DNA of 64,000 nt from Filimonas lacunae (GTDB taxonomy: Bacteria > Bacteroidota > Bacteroidia > Chitinophagales > Chitinophagaceae), in the NCBI RefSeq assembly GCF_002355595.1, contig NZ_AP017422.1:744001-808000 (forward strand), given 5' to 3'. The translations under genes and the position numbers were made by a program. The notes under the pieces are model-generated. The model ran no database searches, had not been told where the DNA came from, and saw only the letters and a program-made list of their open reading frames with translations. Below are positions 36,013-45,133 of the stretch, one piece after another; position 1 is the first letter of the stretch, and each line of letters opens with the position of its first letter.

Positions 36013-36923
36013 TTAATCACCTTCAAGCCTTTCAGCCAGTTCTGCAATCTGTCTGTCCACTGATCGGCGGTAGTTTTATTGTTCATTCCAAAGCCATGTC
36101 CACCACCAGGATATACATGCAACTCGGCAGGTATATGGTGATCGTTTAAAGCCCTGTAGTAAGATAAGCTGTTTTCTACGGGAACTGCTTTGTCATCACC
36201 GGCATGTACCAGGAAGGTAGGAGGGGTAGCATCTGTCACCTGCAATTCGTTAGAGAAATAAGTGACCATTTCCGGCTTGGGCGTTTTACCAATAAGGCCT
36301 TCGCGTGAACCTTTATGCGTGAACTTTTCAGAGAAAGTGATTACCGGGTAAATGAGCATAGAGAAATTAGGACGCAGGCTGATATTATCCGGGTTGCTGA
36401 TAAAAGCTTTGTTGAAATGCGTGCTGGCAGTAGATGCCAGGTGACCACCCGCAGAAAAGCCTATAATGCCTATTTTGCCGGTATCTACGCCCCAGGTGCT
36501 GGCTTTGGTTCTTACCAGTTGAATAGCGCGTTGCGCGTCCTGCACAGGGCCTTCTGACTTGTCCAGCATAACAGAATCAGATGGTAAACGGTATTTTAAT
36601 ACAAAAGCAGTAATACCCCAGCTGGCAAATAGTTTAGCCACATCATGCCCTTCGTGCGTCATAGCCAGGCGGCTATAACCACCACCGGGACAAATGATAA
36701 TGGCAGCGCCCGTGTTTTTATCGGCTGCCGGTGTATATACCGTAAGGGTGGGATTGATTACCTGGCTGGTACGTAGCTGTCCGTTGGTTTCTTCATTTTT
36801 TTCAGCATATGTAGCAGCTGGTTTGGAGTTGGGAACTACACCTTCGTATAATGTAATCACTTGTTGTGCCTGCATGGTATAATGGATAAGTAAAACACCT
36901 ATGGCCAAACATATCTTTTTCAT
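36009..36923 (-). CDS. Exported alpha/beta hydrolase (esterase/acetyl-xylan esterase-like)
   Basis: 304 residues with signal peptide MKKICLAIGVLLIHYTMQAQ. IIICPGGGYSRLAMTHEG forms the oxyanion-hole region, the nucleophile Ser is in GFSAGGHLAS (GxSxG), the acid is in VHAGDDKAVPVENS and the His in YPGGGHGFG. This layout matches the BD-FAE/DLH-type esterases that deacylate carbohydrates; sialate O-acetylesterase or hemicellulose esterase activity is possible. No sugar-utilisation genes lie beside it. Its 3' end touches array 2. Confidence 0.85.
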   Translation of the reverse strand: MKKICLAIGVLLIHYTMQAQQVITLYEGVVPNSKPAATYAEKNEETNGQLRTSQVINPTLTVYTPAADKNTGAAIIICPGGGYSRLAMTHEGHDVAKLFASWGITAFVLKYRLPSDSVMLDKSEGPVQDAQRAIQLVRTKASTWGVDTGKIGIIGFSAGGHLASTASTHFNKAFISNPDNISLRPNFSMLIYPVITFSEKFTHKGSREGLIGKTPKPEMVTYFSNELQVTDATPPTFLVHAGDDKAVPVENSLSYYRALNDHHIPAELHVYPGGGHGFGMNNKTTADQWTDRLQNWLKGLKVIK

Positions 36924-36991
36924 AAATCTGTTATTGATAGGGGCTAAGTTATGCTAAATGGGTTATATATGACCAGGGTTATCGGTAAACG

Positions 36992-37026
36992 AAAAAGCCG
37001 CTTTTGAACATTCAAAAGCGGCTTTT
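36992..37026 (-). terminator. Intrinsic terminator of queA
   Basis: A near-perfect stem pairs AAAAAGCCGCTTTTGAA with TTCAAAAGCGGCTTTTT around a 2-nt CA loop. It lies about 25 bp beyond the queA stop, and T runs exist on both strands. Confidence 0.85.
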
Positions 37027-37050
37027 TCAACTCTATTATACAAGAAAGAA

Positions 37051-38100
37051 CTACAGAATCAACATCGCATCTCCATAGCTGAAGAAACGGTATTTGTCTT
37101 TAATAGCTCTTTTGTAAGCTTCCATAATTAAATCGTAACCGGCAAAAGCACAAGCCATAATTAACAGGCTGGTTTTAGGCAGGTGGAAGTTGGTAACCAG
37201 GCTATCTGCCACGTTAAAGTCGTAAGGAGGGTGGATAAAGGTGTTGGTCCATCCTTCGCTGGGCTTTAACAGCTTTTGTGCAGTAAAGCTGCTTTCCATA
37301 GCACGCATGGTAGTGGTGCCGATAGAGCAGATGCGGTGGCCGGTTTCTTTAGCCTTATTTACAATCTTACAGGCGTTCTCGTCAATGCGATAGTACTCTG
37401 CATCCATTTTGTGCTTGCTCAGGTCTTCCACTTCAATAGGGCGGAAAGTGCCTAAACCAGTGTGCAGGGTAACCTCAGAAAAACGTACACCTTTAATTTC
37501 GCAACGCTTAATCAGTTCTTTTGAAAAGTGTAAACCGGCGGTAGGAGCTGCAACAGCGCCTTCGTACTTAGCGTACACAGTCTGGTAACGCTCTTTATCT
37601 TCTTCGTCTGGCTTACGTTTGATGTATTTAGGTAAAGGAGTTTCCCCTAAAAATTCCAGCATTTTTTTGAAGCTCTCTTCATCTTCGTCCCACAGGAAAC
37701 GGATGGTACGGCCACGGCTGGTGGTGTTGTCAATTACTTCTGCTACCAGTTCATCATTCTCGCCAAAGTACAGTTTATTGCCTACGCGAATTTTACGGGC
37801 AGGATCAACAATTACATCCCACAAGCGGTTAGGCTTGTTTAGTTCGCGCAGCAGAAACACTTCTATTTTCGCTCCGGTCTTTTCCTTACGGCCATACATA
37901 CGGGCAGGGAACACTTTAGTGTTGTTTACTACAAACACATCCTTGTCATCGAAGTAATCAAGAATGTCTTTGAAGTTCCTGTTTTCGATGTTGCCGGTTT
38001 TGCGATCAATAACCATCATTCGGCTGTCTTCACGACGCTTGGTAGGGTTTTGGGCAATAAGGTTAAGAGGAAGATCAAATTTGAATTGTGATAATTTCAT
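37051..38100 (-). CDS. queA: S-adenosylmethionine:tRNA ribosyltransferase-isomerase
   Basis: 349 residues from the start I choose at 38100 ([17 protein letters not shown]), the usual N terminus; an in-frame ATG at 38127 would add nine unconserved residues. QueA transfers ribose from SAM to 7-aminomethyl-7-deazaguanine in tRNA, making epoxyqueuosine. [58 protein letters not shown] and [19 protein letters not shown] are the family motifs. No other queuosine gene is close by. Confidence 0.97.
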   Translation of the reverse strand: MKLSQFKFDLPLNLIAQNPTKRREDSRMMVIDRKTGNIENRNFKDILDYFDDKDVFVVNNTKVFPARMYGRKEKTGAKIEVFLLRELNKPNRLWDVIVDPARKIRVGNKLYFGENDELVAEVIDNTTSRGRTIRFLWDEDEESFKKMLEFLGETPLPKYIKRKPDEEDKERYQTVYAKYEGAVAAPTAGLHFSKELIKRCEIKGVRFSEVTLHTGLGTFRPIEVEDLSKHKMDAEYYRIDENACKIVNKAKETGHRICSIGTTTMRAMESSFTAQKLLKPSEGWTNTFIHPPYDFNVADSLVTNFHLPKTSLLIMACAFAGYDLIMEAYKRAIKDKYRFFSYGDAMLIL

Positions 38101-38189
38101 GTGTCTATTGATTTTTTCAATGGTCACATGCAGTTCACCCTGCTTTGAAACAGGGTTCGTGTCATGTTACGGCATGATTTAAAAGTGTG

Positions 38190-38197
38190 CAAAGGTA
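38190..38197 (-). promoter_or_regulatory. -7 element of queA with structured leader
   Basis: On the minus strand TACCTTTG matches TAnnTTTG. The resulting leader of about 80 nt contains a hairpin pairing AACCCTG with CAGGGT (about 38137-38158). I see no preQ1 riboswitch. Confidence 0.4.
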
Positions 38198-38348
38198 TGG
38201 TATTTAGCGGCATATTTCGTATGGGCTAAGCTTATTTTAACGAATATTACGGATAAATAGGCAGATGATGAACTATTTGGGTATATAAAATTTTAGTAAA
38301 TCATATCTTTTCGCCAACTTCAGTACTTACTTAATATCCAACCCGGTT

Positions 38349-41300
38349 ATGTACAGAATTCCCGCATTTTGTTTGCTTTTTGTGCTGTGTTTTTCGGCCC
38401 AGGCTCAGAAAACTAAACCAGTTCGTTATCCCAGCCTGTTGTGGGAAATCACCGGCAATGGTCTTGAAAAGCCTTCTTACCTGTTTGGTACGATGCACGT
38501 AAGCAGTAAGATGGTATTTCACCTGAGCGATTCATTTTACCATGCTATTCAAGGCTGTGATGTGGTGGCTCTGGAGTTGAATCCTTATTTCTGGCAGCGG
38601 GATATGATGAAGATGGAAGGCGACCAACGCAATCTTACAGAGTATATCAGCAAAACACCTGGCAATTTTATGCTGGAATCTTCTTTCCGGCTGATGCGGT
38701 ATGAAGATAACCTGAAGGCGGCTTTAACAGAAGATCCTACCCTCATAAACGGGTTGTTGTATCGCAGCGTGCAGTCGCAGGCCGATTATGAAGAAAGTAC
38801 TTACCTGGATTTATACATTTACCAAACCGGCCGCAAGCTAGGCAAACAGCCTGGGGGAGTGGAAGATTACTACGAAGCAGAGCGTCTGCAGTTTGAAGCC
38901 TACCAGGATATGGCCAAAGAGAAGAATAAAAAGCGTCCGGACACAGATGGCGAATCGATGCAGAACATTAGCAAGAAGCTGCAGGAAGCATATCGCCGTG
39001 GCGATCTGGATATGCTGGATTCTCTGGAAAAGCTAACCAGCGTTTCAGCGGCCTTCAACGAAAAGTTCATTTACAAGCGCAACGAGATACAAGCCAACTC
39101 TATGGATACTATCATGCGCCACCGTGCCTTGTTTGTGGGGGTTGGTGCGGCGCACCTGCCTGGTGAAAGAGGGGTGATAGAATTGCTGCGTAAGAAAGGA
39201 TATCGTCTGCGACCTGTGATAATGCAGGACAGGGACGCTACCCGTAAAGAAGCCATTGATAAAATGCGGGTGCCGGTGGCGTTTAACCAAGTAACTACAG
39301 ATGATGGTATTATTGCCATGCAATTGCCTGGCCCTTTATACAAAAGATCTGACACCTATGTAAGCATGAACAATGGTAGCTGGCAATATGCAGATATGGA
39401 TAACGGCGCTTATTACATGCTTACCCGTGTAAAAACGCATGCTGCTGTAACAGGGGATAGCAAGAAGGAGGTGGTTAAAAAAATAGACAGCCTGCTGTAT
39501 GAAAATATACCTGGTAGAATTATCAAAAAAACGGCCATCGTTAAAAATGGTTATCCGGGCTTTGATATCACCAATCGCACACGCCGTGGCGATTTACAGC
39601 GCTACAACATTCTTGTTACTCCTTTTGAAGTGCTGGTGTTTAAAATGAGCGGCAATGATGATTATGTAGATGGTGCGGAAGCCCACACTTTCTTTAGCTC
39701 TATACAGGTAGGTAACAATGAAAAGAAATGGCAGCAGTTTACGCCTTCTTATGGCGACTTTAGTGTGTTGCTGCCACAGCAACCGGTAGTGCGTAAGAAC
39801 ACGGGAACTACTGACAGGCTTGCCCGCTGGGAATATGAAGCGGAAGACAGCACTACACAAACAGCCTGCTTTATCTGGAAAAAAACAATAGCCAACTACA
39901 GCTTCCTGGAAGAAGATACTTTTGATTTGTCGCTGCTGGAACAAAGTCTGAAAAAATCGGAATGTATCAGCCGGCAGTTAAAGCGCGAACAACATTTGCA
40001 GAATGGTTATCCGGCGCTGGACATGAGCTTTGAATTGAAGAGTGGCCAGTTGCTGAAAGCCCGTGCAGTGCTGCGTGGTGCGCATTACTACCTGGTGGCT
40101 GCAACTGCGCCTAAAAAGAATGAAGCGGTGGTGAACAAATATCTGGAATCGTTTCAGCTGACAGATTTTACATATGCAACCCCGGTGCTATATGCAGATA
40201 CTTCTTTGCATTTTACGGTGAAAACAGCGGTGCAGCCCACATTAGATACTACATTGGTGCGCATGATGAACCGCGCGCTGAATGAATCTTTTCTGGATGA
40301 TACCTATAATCAATATAGCTACTGGCCGGCAGAACGTTTTGCGGGCTTCAGGGCCGATTCAACAGGGGAGGTGATTACGGTGCGGGTGCAACAATATCCC
40401 AAATACTTTTACAGTAAAGACACAGTAAAGTTCTGGCGGGAAGAGTTGAATGAAAAACAGTATAAAGACAGGGTAGTAACAGCTAAAACCCGTTTACAGT
40501 TACCCAATGGTACCATCGGTTACCAGTTGGAAATACAAGACACCAACACGTCGAAGAAAATTATCAGAAGGCATTTGTTAAAGGATAATTATACCTTTTG
40601 TATCTCTGCTTTTATAAACACTATCCGCCCTTCTTCTTCTTTTGTGAAGGATTTTTTTAACAGCTTTACACCGGAAGATTCTGTGCTGGGGCCATCGGTG
40701 TTTGAGAACAAGGTAAATAAGTTCTTTGCCGATTACTATAGCAAAGACACGGCTGTGCGCAAGAAAGCATCTGCTGCCATATCTAATGTGTACTTTTCTA
40801 TAGCAGATACCGGCAGGTTGCAGGAAGCCATTGACAGGCTACAGTACGGTAACAAAAACTACTTTGATGTTAAGAATCGTTTTATTAACGAATTCGGCTT
40901 TTTAAAAGACAGCTGCTGTGTAGATAAGGTAGTGCAGCAGCTGGAAAGGTTGTATAACAAAACTGCCGATACCAGCTATTTTCAGGATGAGGTGTTGCGT
41001 GCGCTGGCAAGATTAAAGAATAAAATATCTTATGCAAAGTTGAAAGAGCTGTTGTTGCAGGATCCGCCTATATTAACCAATCGCTTTGATCAGAACGCAT
41101 TGTTCAACCACCTGGAAGATTCATTGGAGTTAACCCGTAGCCTGTTTCCGGAGCTATTGCAACTGGCATCGCTGGAAGATTATAAAACGCCGGTGATTCG
41201 CTTATTACGTAAAATGGCAGATAGCGGGCAGATAGCCGCGAAAGATTATGAAACTTATTACAGTAAAATTTATTTCGATGCTAAAATAGAATTGAAAAGG

Positions 41301-42023
41301 CAGCAGGGACGTGACGAGAAAACACTGGAAAAACAGAGTGAGCTGGATGAAAACGATGGTGATAGTTATGAGCGTGGTATAAATAACGATCTCTCTTCTT
41401 CCGACCTGGCAAACTATGCAGTGTTAATTGCGCCTTACTATAACAAAAACGCGGCAGTGCCCCGTTATTTTGAAAGGTTGTTGCAATCGAAAGACCCGGA
41501 AGTGCAGTGCCAGGCAGCATTAATCATGTTGAAGAATAATTATAAAGTATCAGATACTATCTGGCGATGGCTGGCGGCTAAAGAAGACTATCGTGCCCGC
41601 CTGCTGGAGTTGCTGGAAGATATAAAAAGAAAAGATCTGTTTCCGGCTACTTATAAAAAGCAGGACCTGGTGGCAAGGGCTGTGCTGATGCATGCAGAAG
41701 GATACGCCAGGTTGGATACCATAGCCGTGCTTTCGACACAGAAAGTGCGCTTAAAAGAAAAAGAAGGCATCGTTTACTTTTTTAAATACCGTGTAAAGAA
41801 AGGGGATGAGTGGAAACTGGGTATTAGCGGATTGCAACCGGTGAATACAAAGGAGGTGAGCAGTGGTGATGACCTGGTAAGCATGACCAACCGTAAACTG
41901 AAAACCGGCGATGAGCTGAAAGAGCAGCTGGATACAGAATTGCGTAAACTGGTATATGCCCTGCGACCCAGCGCTGCTGAGTTTTTTGAGAATGCAGACA
42001 TTGCTTCACGCTACGAATTCTAA
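38349..42023 (+). CDS. TraB/GumN-domain protein with a very long C-terminal extension
   Basis: 1224 residues with a signal peptide (MYRIPAFCLLFVLCFSAQAQ). Residues ~28-290 form a TraB/GumN domain: SYLFGTMHVSS (GTMH at 47-50), DVVALELNP and FVGVGAAHLPGERGVIELLRKKGY (~262-285). Single-domain homologues are about 290 residues, so some 900 residues are extra. These hold repeated ~150-residue beta-rich blocks (e.g. QFTPSYGDFSVLLPQQPV; SLHFTVKTAVQPT) and then helical repeats (~830-1110, e.g. DVKNRFINEFGFLKDSCCVDKVVQQLERLYN) that look HEAT-like. Probably periplasmic or outer-membrane facing; role unknown. Confidence 0.8.
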   Translation: MYRIPAFCLLFVLCFSAQAQKTKPVRYPSLLWEITGNGLEKPSYLFGTMHVSSKMVFHLSDSFYHAIQGCDVVALELNPYFWQRDMMKMEGDQRNLTEYISKTPGNFMLESSFRLMRYEDNLKAALTEDPTLINGLLYRSVQSQADYEESTYLDLYIYQTGRKLGKQPGGVEDYYEAERLQFEAYQDMAKEKNKKRPDTDGESMQNISKKLQEAYRRGDLDMLDSLEKLTSVSAAFNEKFIYKRNEIQANSMDTIMRHRALFVGVGAAHLPGERGVIELLRKKGYRLRPVIMQDRDATRKEAIDKMRVPVAFNQVTTDDGIIAMQLPGPLYKRSDTYVSMNNGSWQYADMDNGAYYMLTRVKTHAAVTGDSKKEVVKKIDSLLYENIPGRIIKKTAIVKNGYPGFDITNRTRRGDLQRYNILVTPFEVLVFKMSGNDDYVDGAEAHTFFSSIQVGNNEKKWQQFTPSYGDFSVLLPQQPVVRKNTGTTDRLARWEYEAEDSTTQTACFIWKKTIANYSFLEEDTFDLSLLEQSLKKSECISRQLKREQHLQNGYPALDMSFELKSGQLLKARAVLRGAHYYLVAATAPKKNEAVVNKYLESFQLTDFTYATPVLYADTSLHFTVKTAVQPTLDTTLVRMMNRALNESFLDDTYNQYSYWPAERFAGFRADSTGEVITVRVQQYPKYFYSKDTVKFWREELNEKQYKDRVVTAKTRLQLPNGTIGYQLEIQDTNTSKKIIRRHLLKDNYTFCISAFINTIRPSSSFVKDFFNSFTPEDSVLGPSVFENKVNKFFADYYSKDTAVRKKASAAISNVYFSIADTGRLQEAIDRLQYGNKNYFDVKNRFINEFGFLKDSCCVDKVVQQLERLYNKTADTSYFQDEVLRALARLKNKISYAKLKELLLQDPPILTNRFDQNALFNHLEDSLELTRSLFPELLQLASLEDYKTPVIRLLRKMADSGQIAAKDYETYYSKIYFDAKIELKRQQGRDEKTLEKQSELDENDGDSYERGINNDLSSSDLANYAVLIAPYYNKNAAVPRYFERLLQSKDPEVQCQAALIMLKNNYKVSDTIWRWLAAKEDYRARLLELLEDIKRKDLFPATYKKQDLVARAVLMHAEGYARLDTIAVLSTQKVRLKEKEGIVYFFKYRVKKGDEWKLGISGLQPVNTKEVSSGDDLVSMTNRKLKTGDELKEQLDTELRKLVYALRPSAAEFFENADIASRYEF

Positions 42024-42027
42024 ATAT

Positions 42028-43812
42028 TTATAGAGATAATTGGGGGGCGGCCGCTATCAACTGTTGTGTATAACTACTCTTTGGATGGTTATACACCTGT
42101 TCGGCAGGGCCGCATTCTTCTATCTGCCCTTTGTTCATGACCATAATACGGTCGCTGATATATTTTACCACCGACAGGTCGTGCGAGATAAACACCGATG
42201 TAAAACGAAACTCCTTTTTTAAGTCGTTCAGCAGGTTCAGCACCTGTGCCTGCACACTCACATCCAGCGCCGAAACACTTTCATCACACACTACAAAAGA
42301 GGGCTGTAAAGCCAGTGCCCGCGCTATTACAATACGTTGCCGCTGACCACCGCTAAACTCATGCGGGTAGCGGTTAAAATGCTCTGGCAGCAGGTTTACT
42401 TTTTGGAGTAGTTCTATTACCATTGTCTTGCGTTGTGCTTCTGTGTTGCCTATGCCATGCACCTTCAACACCTCTGCAATGGCGCTGCCTATGGGTTTAC
42501 GTGGATTTAAAGAGGAATACGGGTCCTGAAAAATAATCTGCATTTGCCGGCGCATTTCTTTGAGCCTGCTTTCACTCATATGGTTAAGCGATTCATTGCC
42601 AAAAGTGATTTCGCCTGAAGTGGGGGCCACCAAACGCAGTAAAGCGCGACCTAATGTGGACTTGCCGCAACCGGATTCACCTACTAAGCCTAATGTTTCA
42701 CCTTCATATATCTGAAAGCTTACATCGTTTACCGCTTTTGTGTATGCGGTGGCCTTACCAAAGAAATTACGGGAGCGGGGATACCATACTTCCAGGTTGG
42801 TAACGGTAATAAGCGGTGTGGCTTCAACGGTGTTAATGTTATCGGATATGCTGTTGCTGGCAGTTTCAGTAGTGGTAATGGATGCGGGTGACGAGGCTAT
42901 TGTCAGCGCCACGGACACTGTATTGTTTTCGTCAGGTAAAGACGATGATTCGCCAGGCGTTAAAAAATCACTCACCACAGGTAAGCGTTGCCCGCGGGGA
43001 TACAAAGCAGGGCGGCATGCCAGCAGCGCTTGGGTATAAGGATGTTGGGGTTGTGTAAAGATATCGTGCGTAGTGCCTTCTTCCACTACCTGCCCTTTAT
43101 ACATTACTACAATGCGGTCGGCTATTTCGGCTACTACACCTAAATCGTGCGTAATGAACAACACGCCCATTTGCTGCTGTTGCTGTAATTGCTTAATGAG
43201 TTGTAATATACTTTTTTGTACGGTAACATCCAGTGCAGTAGTAGGTTCGTCGCAAATCAATAGCTCCGGCTGGCAGCTCATGGCCATGGCTATCATTGCC
43301 CGTTGCTTTTGGCCGCCGCTTATCTGGTGCGGATAGCTTTTGAAAATGCGCTCCGGATCGGGCAGCTGCACCTGGGTAAACAAATGAATAGTTTGTGTAT
43401 AGGCCTGCTTTCGTGAAAGAGCAGTATGTTGCCGTAATGCTTCCATCACCTGGCTGCCGCAGGTGCGCACCGGGTTAAGTGAAGTCATGGGTTCCTGAAA
43501 AATCATCGCAATGCGTTTGCCACGTAGTTGCCTTATTTGTGCAGGAGTGGCCTGTAACAGATCCAGGCTATTATTGTTTTGGGTGTACCAGATATGACCA
43601 TGTGTGTAGAGGGCAGGAGGGCTGGGTAGTAAACGCAGCACGGATAAAGAAGTAACCGATTTGCCCGAACCAGATTCACCAACCACGGCTACCAGTTCGC
43701 CCTTGTTAACAGTAACGGAAACCCTTTGTAAAGCGTTGTGGGTGGCATTATGTTGCTGAAAGGCAACAGAAAGCGCCGCTACCTGTAACAAAGGGCTCCG
43801 GCTTTGGCTCAT
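42028..43812 (-). CDS. Fused dipeptide/oligopeptide-type ABC transporter ATPase
   Basis: 594 residues carrying two complete ABC domains. The first has Walker A GESGSGKS (~45-52), signature SGGQKQR (~165) and Walker [13 protein letters not shown]. The second has GESGCGKS (~378-385), SGGQRQR (~487) and [12 protein letters not shown]. Each is followed by the oligo/dipeptide-type C-terminal region ([26 protein letters not shown]). The layout resembles YejF/GsiA, with DppD and DppF fused. No permease or binding-protein gene is adjacent. Between the domains (~285-340) lies a Ser/Thr-rich linker. Confidence 0.95.
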   Translation of the reverse strand: MSQSRSPLLQVAALSVAFQQHNATHNALQRVSVTVNKGELVAVVGESGSGKSVTSLSVLRLLPSPPALYTHGHIWYTQNNNSLDLLQATPAQIRQLRGKRIAMIFQEPMTSLNPVRTCGSQVMEALRQHTALSRKQAYTQTIHLFTQVQLPDPERIFKSYPHQISGGQKQRAMIAMAMSCQPELLICDEPTTALDVTVQKSILQLIKQLQQQQQMGVLFITHDLGVVAEIADRIVVMYKGQVVEEGTTHDIFTQPQHPYTQALLACRPALYPRGQRLPVVSDFLTPGESSSLPDENNTVSVALTIASSPASITTTETASNSISDNINTVEATPLITVTNLEVWYPRSRNFFGKATAYTKAVNDVSFQIYEGETLGLVGESGCGKSTLGRALLRLVAPTSGEITFGNESLNHMSESRLKEMRRQMQIIFQDPYSSLNPRKPIGSAIAEVLKVHGIGNTEAQRKTMVIELLQKVNLLPEHFNRYPHEFSGGQRQRIVIARALALQPSFVVCDESVSALDVSVQAQVLNLLNDLKKEFRFTSVFISHDLSVVKYISDRIMVMNKGQIEECGPAEQVYNHPKSSYTQQLIAAAPQLSL

Positions 43813-43817
43813 AGTAA

Positions 43818-44588
43818 TTAGAAACGAAGATGGCGTACAGTGGCGCCGTTATTAATTAATTGTTTCAGCGAGTCAATGCCAATACGCAAATGTTTTTCTA
43901 CGTATTGCGCTGTTACCTTAGTATCGCTGGCTTCGGTTTTCACGCCTTCCGGAATCATAGGCTGATCGCTCACCAGCAACAAGGCGCCGGTAGGGATATG
44001 GTTATAAAAGCCAACGGTAAAAATGGTGGCTGTTTCCATATCAATGGCGTAGGCCCGTATCTTTTTCAGGTACTCTTTAAACTCGATATCGTGTTCCCAT
44101 ACACGCCTGTTGACGGTGTATACGGTGCCAGTCCAATAATCTATCTGGTAGTCGCGTATAGTGGTAGAAATGGCCTTTTGCAGGGCGAAAGCAGGCATGG
44201 CCGGTACTTCGGAAGGGAAGTAGTCGTCGGAAGTACCTTCGCCGCGTATAGCAGCAATAGGTAGTATCAGGTCGCCTATTTTATTGCGTTTTTTCAAGCC
44301 ACCACACTTGCCTAAGAATAACACCGCACTAGGGGCAATGGCGCTTAACAAATCCATTACAGTGGCGGCATTAGGGCTGCCCATGCTAAAGTTGATAATG
44401 GTAATACCTTCTGCTGTGGCGCATTGAAAAGGGCGGTCTTTACCAACTACTTCCACATTATGCCAGTCGGCAAACATCTGCACGTAATTGCTAAAGTTGG
44501 TGAGGAGGATGTATTTACTGAAATTTTCTAGTTTTTCGCCTGTATACCGGGGTAACCAGTTGTTAACGATCTCTTCTTTTGTCTTCAT
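43818..44588 (-). CDS. amn: AMP nucleosidase
   Basis: 256 residues. It splits AMP into adenine and ribose-5-phosphate; this short form equals the catalytic phosphorylase-type domain only, compared with about 480 residues in enterobacteria. TIINFSMGSPNAATVMDLLSAI, ALFLGKCGGLK-like segment, RGEGTSDDYFPSEVPA and YAIDMETATIFTVGFYNHIPTGALLLVSDQP are family motifs (the last contains the base-binding Glu). It lies 5 bp upstream of the ABC ATPase gene on the same strand. Confidence 0.9.
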   Translation of the reverse strand: MKTKEEIVNNWLPRYTGEKLENFSKYILLTNFSNYVQMFADWHNVEVVGKDRPFQCATAEGITIINFSMGSPNAATVMDLLSAIAPSAVLFLGKCGGLKKRNKIGDLILPIAAIRGEGTSDDYFPSEVPAMPAFALQKAISTTIRDYQIDYWTGTVYTVNRRVWEHDIEFKEYLKKIRAYAIDMETATIFTVGFYNHIPTGALLLVSDQPMIPEGVKTEASDTKVTAQYVEKHLRIGIDSLKQLINNGATVRHLRF

Positions 44589-44629
44589 GTGTTATAAGTA
44601 TTAGTATGCAGGTTAGCTTTGCGTGTAAT

Positions 44630-45055
44630 ATGGTGAAGATAACATTTCCTGAGCATAATTTCCGGTTCAAGGAGGAGGAGGGGAAAGAATGCATCTTTGA
44701 CGAGGTTCGTTGTAAATGGGTGCGGCTAACCCCGGAAGAGTGGGTGCGGCAGAACTTTATTCAATACCTGGTGCAGGTGAAAAAATATCCTACCGCTATT
44801 ATGGCGGTGGAAAAGACCATTAAGCTGGGCGAGCTGAAAAAGCGTTGCGACATTGTAGTATACCGCCACAGCAAACCCTGGATGATTATTGAATGTAAAG
44901 AAACAGAAGTGCCTTTAAACGATGCCGTAGCATCACAGATATTCCGCTATAACATTACCCTGGATGTAGACTACCTGGTGGTTACCAATGGGCATTATAC
45001 GTATGCACTGGATACTAAAGCCAGGCAGGGAATGGCAGAATTACCGATGTATTAA
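44630..45055 (+). CDS. HsdR_N-type PD-(D/E)xK nuclease-fold protein, stand-alone
   Basis: 141 residues from the ATG at 44630 (MVKITFPEHNFRFKEEEGKECIFDEVRCKW), the start I prefer over 44579 or 44606, because it clears the divergent amn start codon. The domain equals the N-terminal nuclease part of type I restriction R subunits: LTPEEWVRQNFIQYLV, KRCDIVVY with the metal-binding Asp and MIIECKE with the E-x-K pair. All catalytic residues look intact. No hsdM or hsdS is nearby, so it is not part of a restriction locus here. Role unknown; it is widespread as a single protein in Bacteroidota. Confidence 0.85.
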   Translation: MVKITFPEHNFRFKEEEGKECIFDEVRCKWVRLTPEEWVRQNFIQYLVQVKKYPTAIMAVEKTIKLGELKKRCDIVVYRHSKPWMIIECKETEVPLNDAVASQIFRYNITLDVDYLVVTNGHYTYALDTKARQGMAELPMY

Positions 45056-45073
45056 AGCCATATTGGTACCCAT

Positions 45074-45109
45074 AAAAAAAGCCAGCACCCGGTAAAGGTA
45101 CTGGCTTTT
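45074..45109. terminator. Bidirectional intrinsic terminator
   Basis: GCCAGCACC and GGTACTGGC pair (one mismatch) around CGGTAAA, with A/T tracts on both sides. It serves both the convergent HsdR_N-like gene and the glutamate dehydrogenase gene. Confidence 0.75.
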
Positions 45110-45133
45110 CTATATAAGAAAAGAAAGTAACTA

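Noticed and set aside
38101-38190. preQ1 riboswitch upstream of queA
   Set aside because: A hairpin is present but the preQ1 aptamer's C-rich loop and A-rich tail are not seen.
44630-45055. Remnant of a type I restriction-modification locus
   Set aside because: The frame is intact with a natural stop, and no hsdM, hsdS or helicase part lies nearby.
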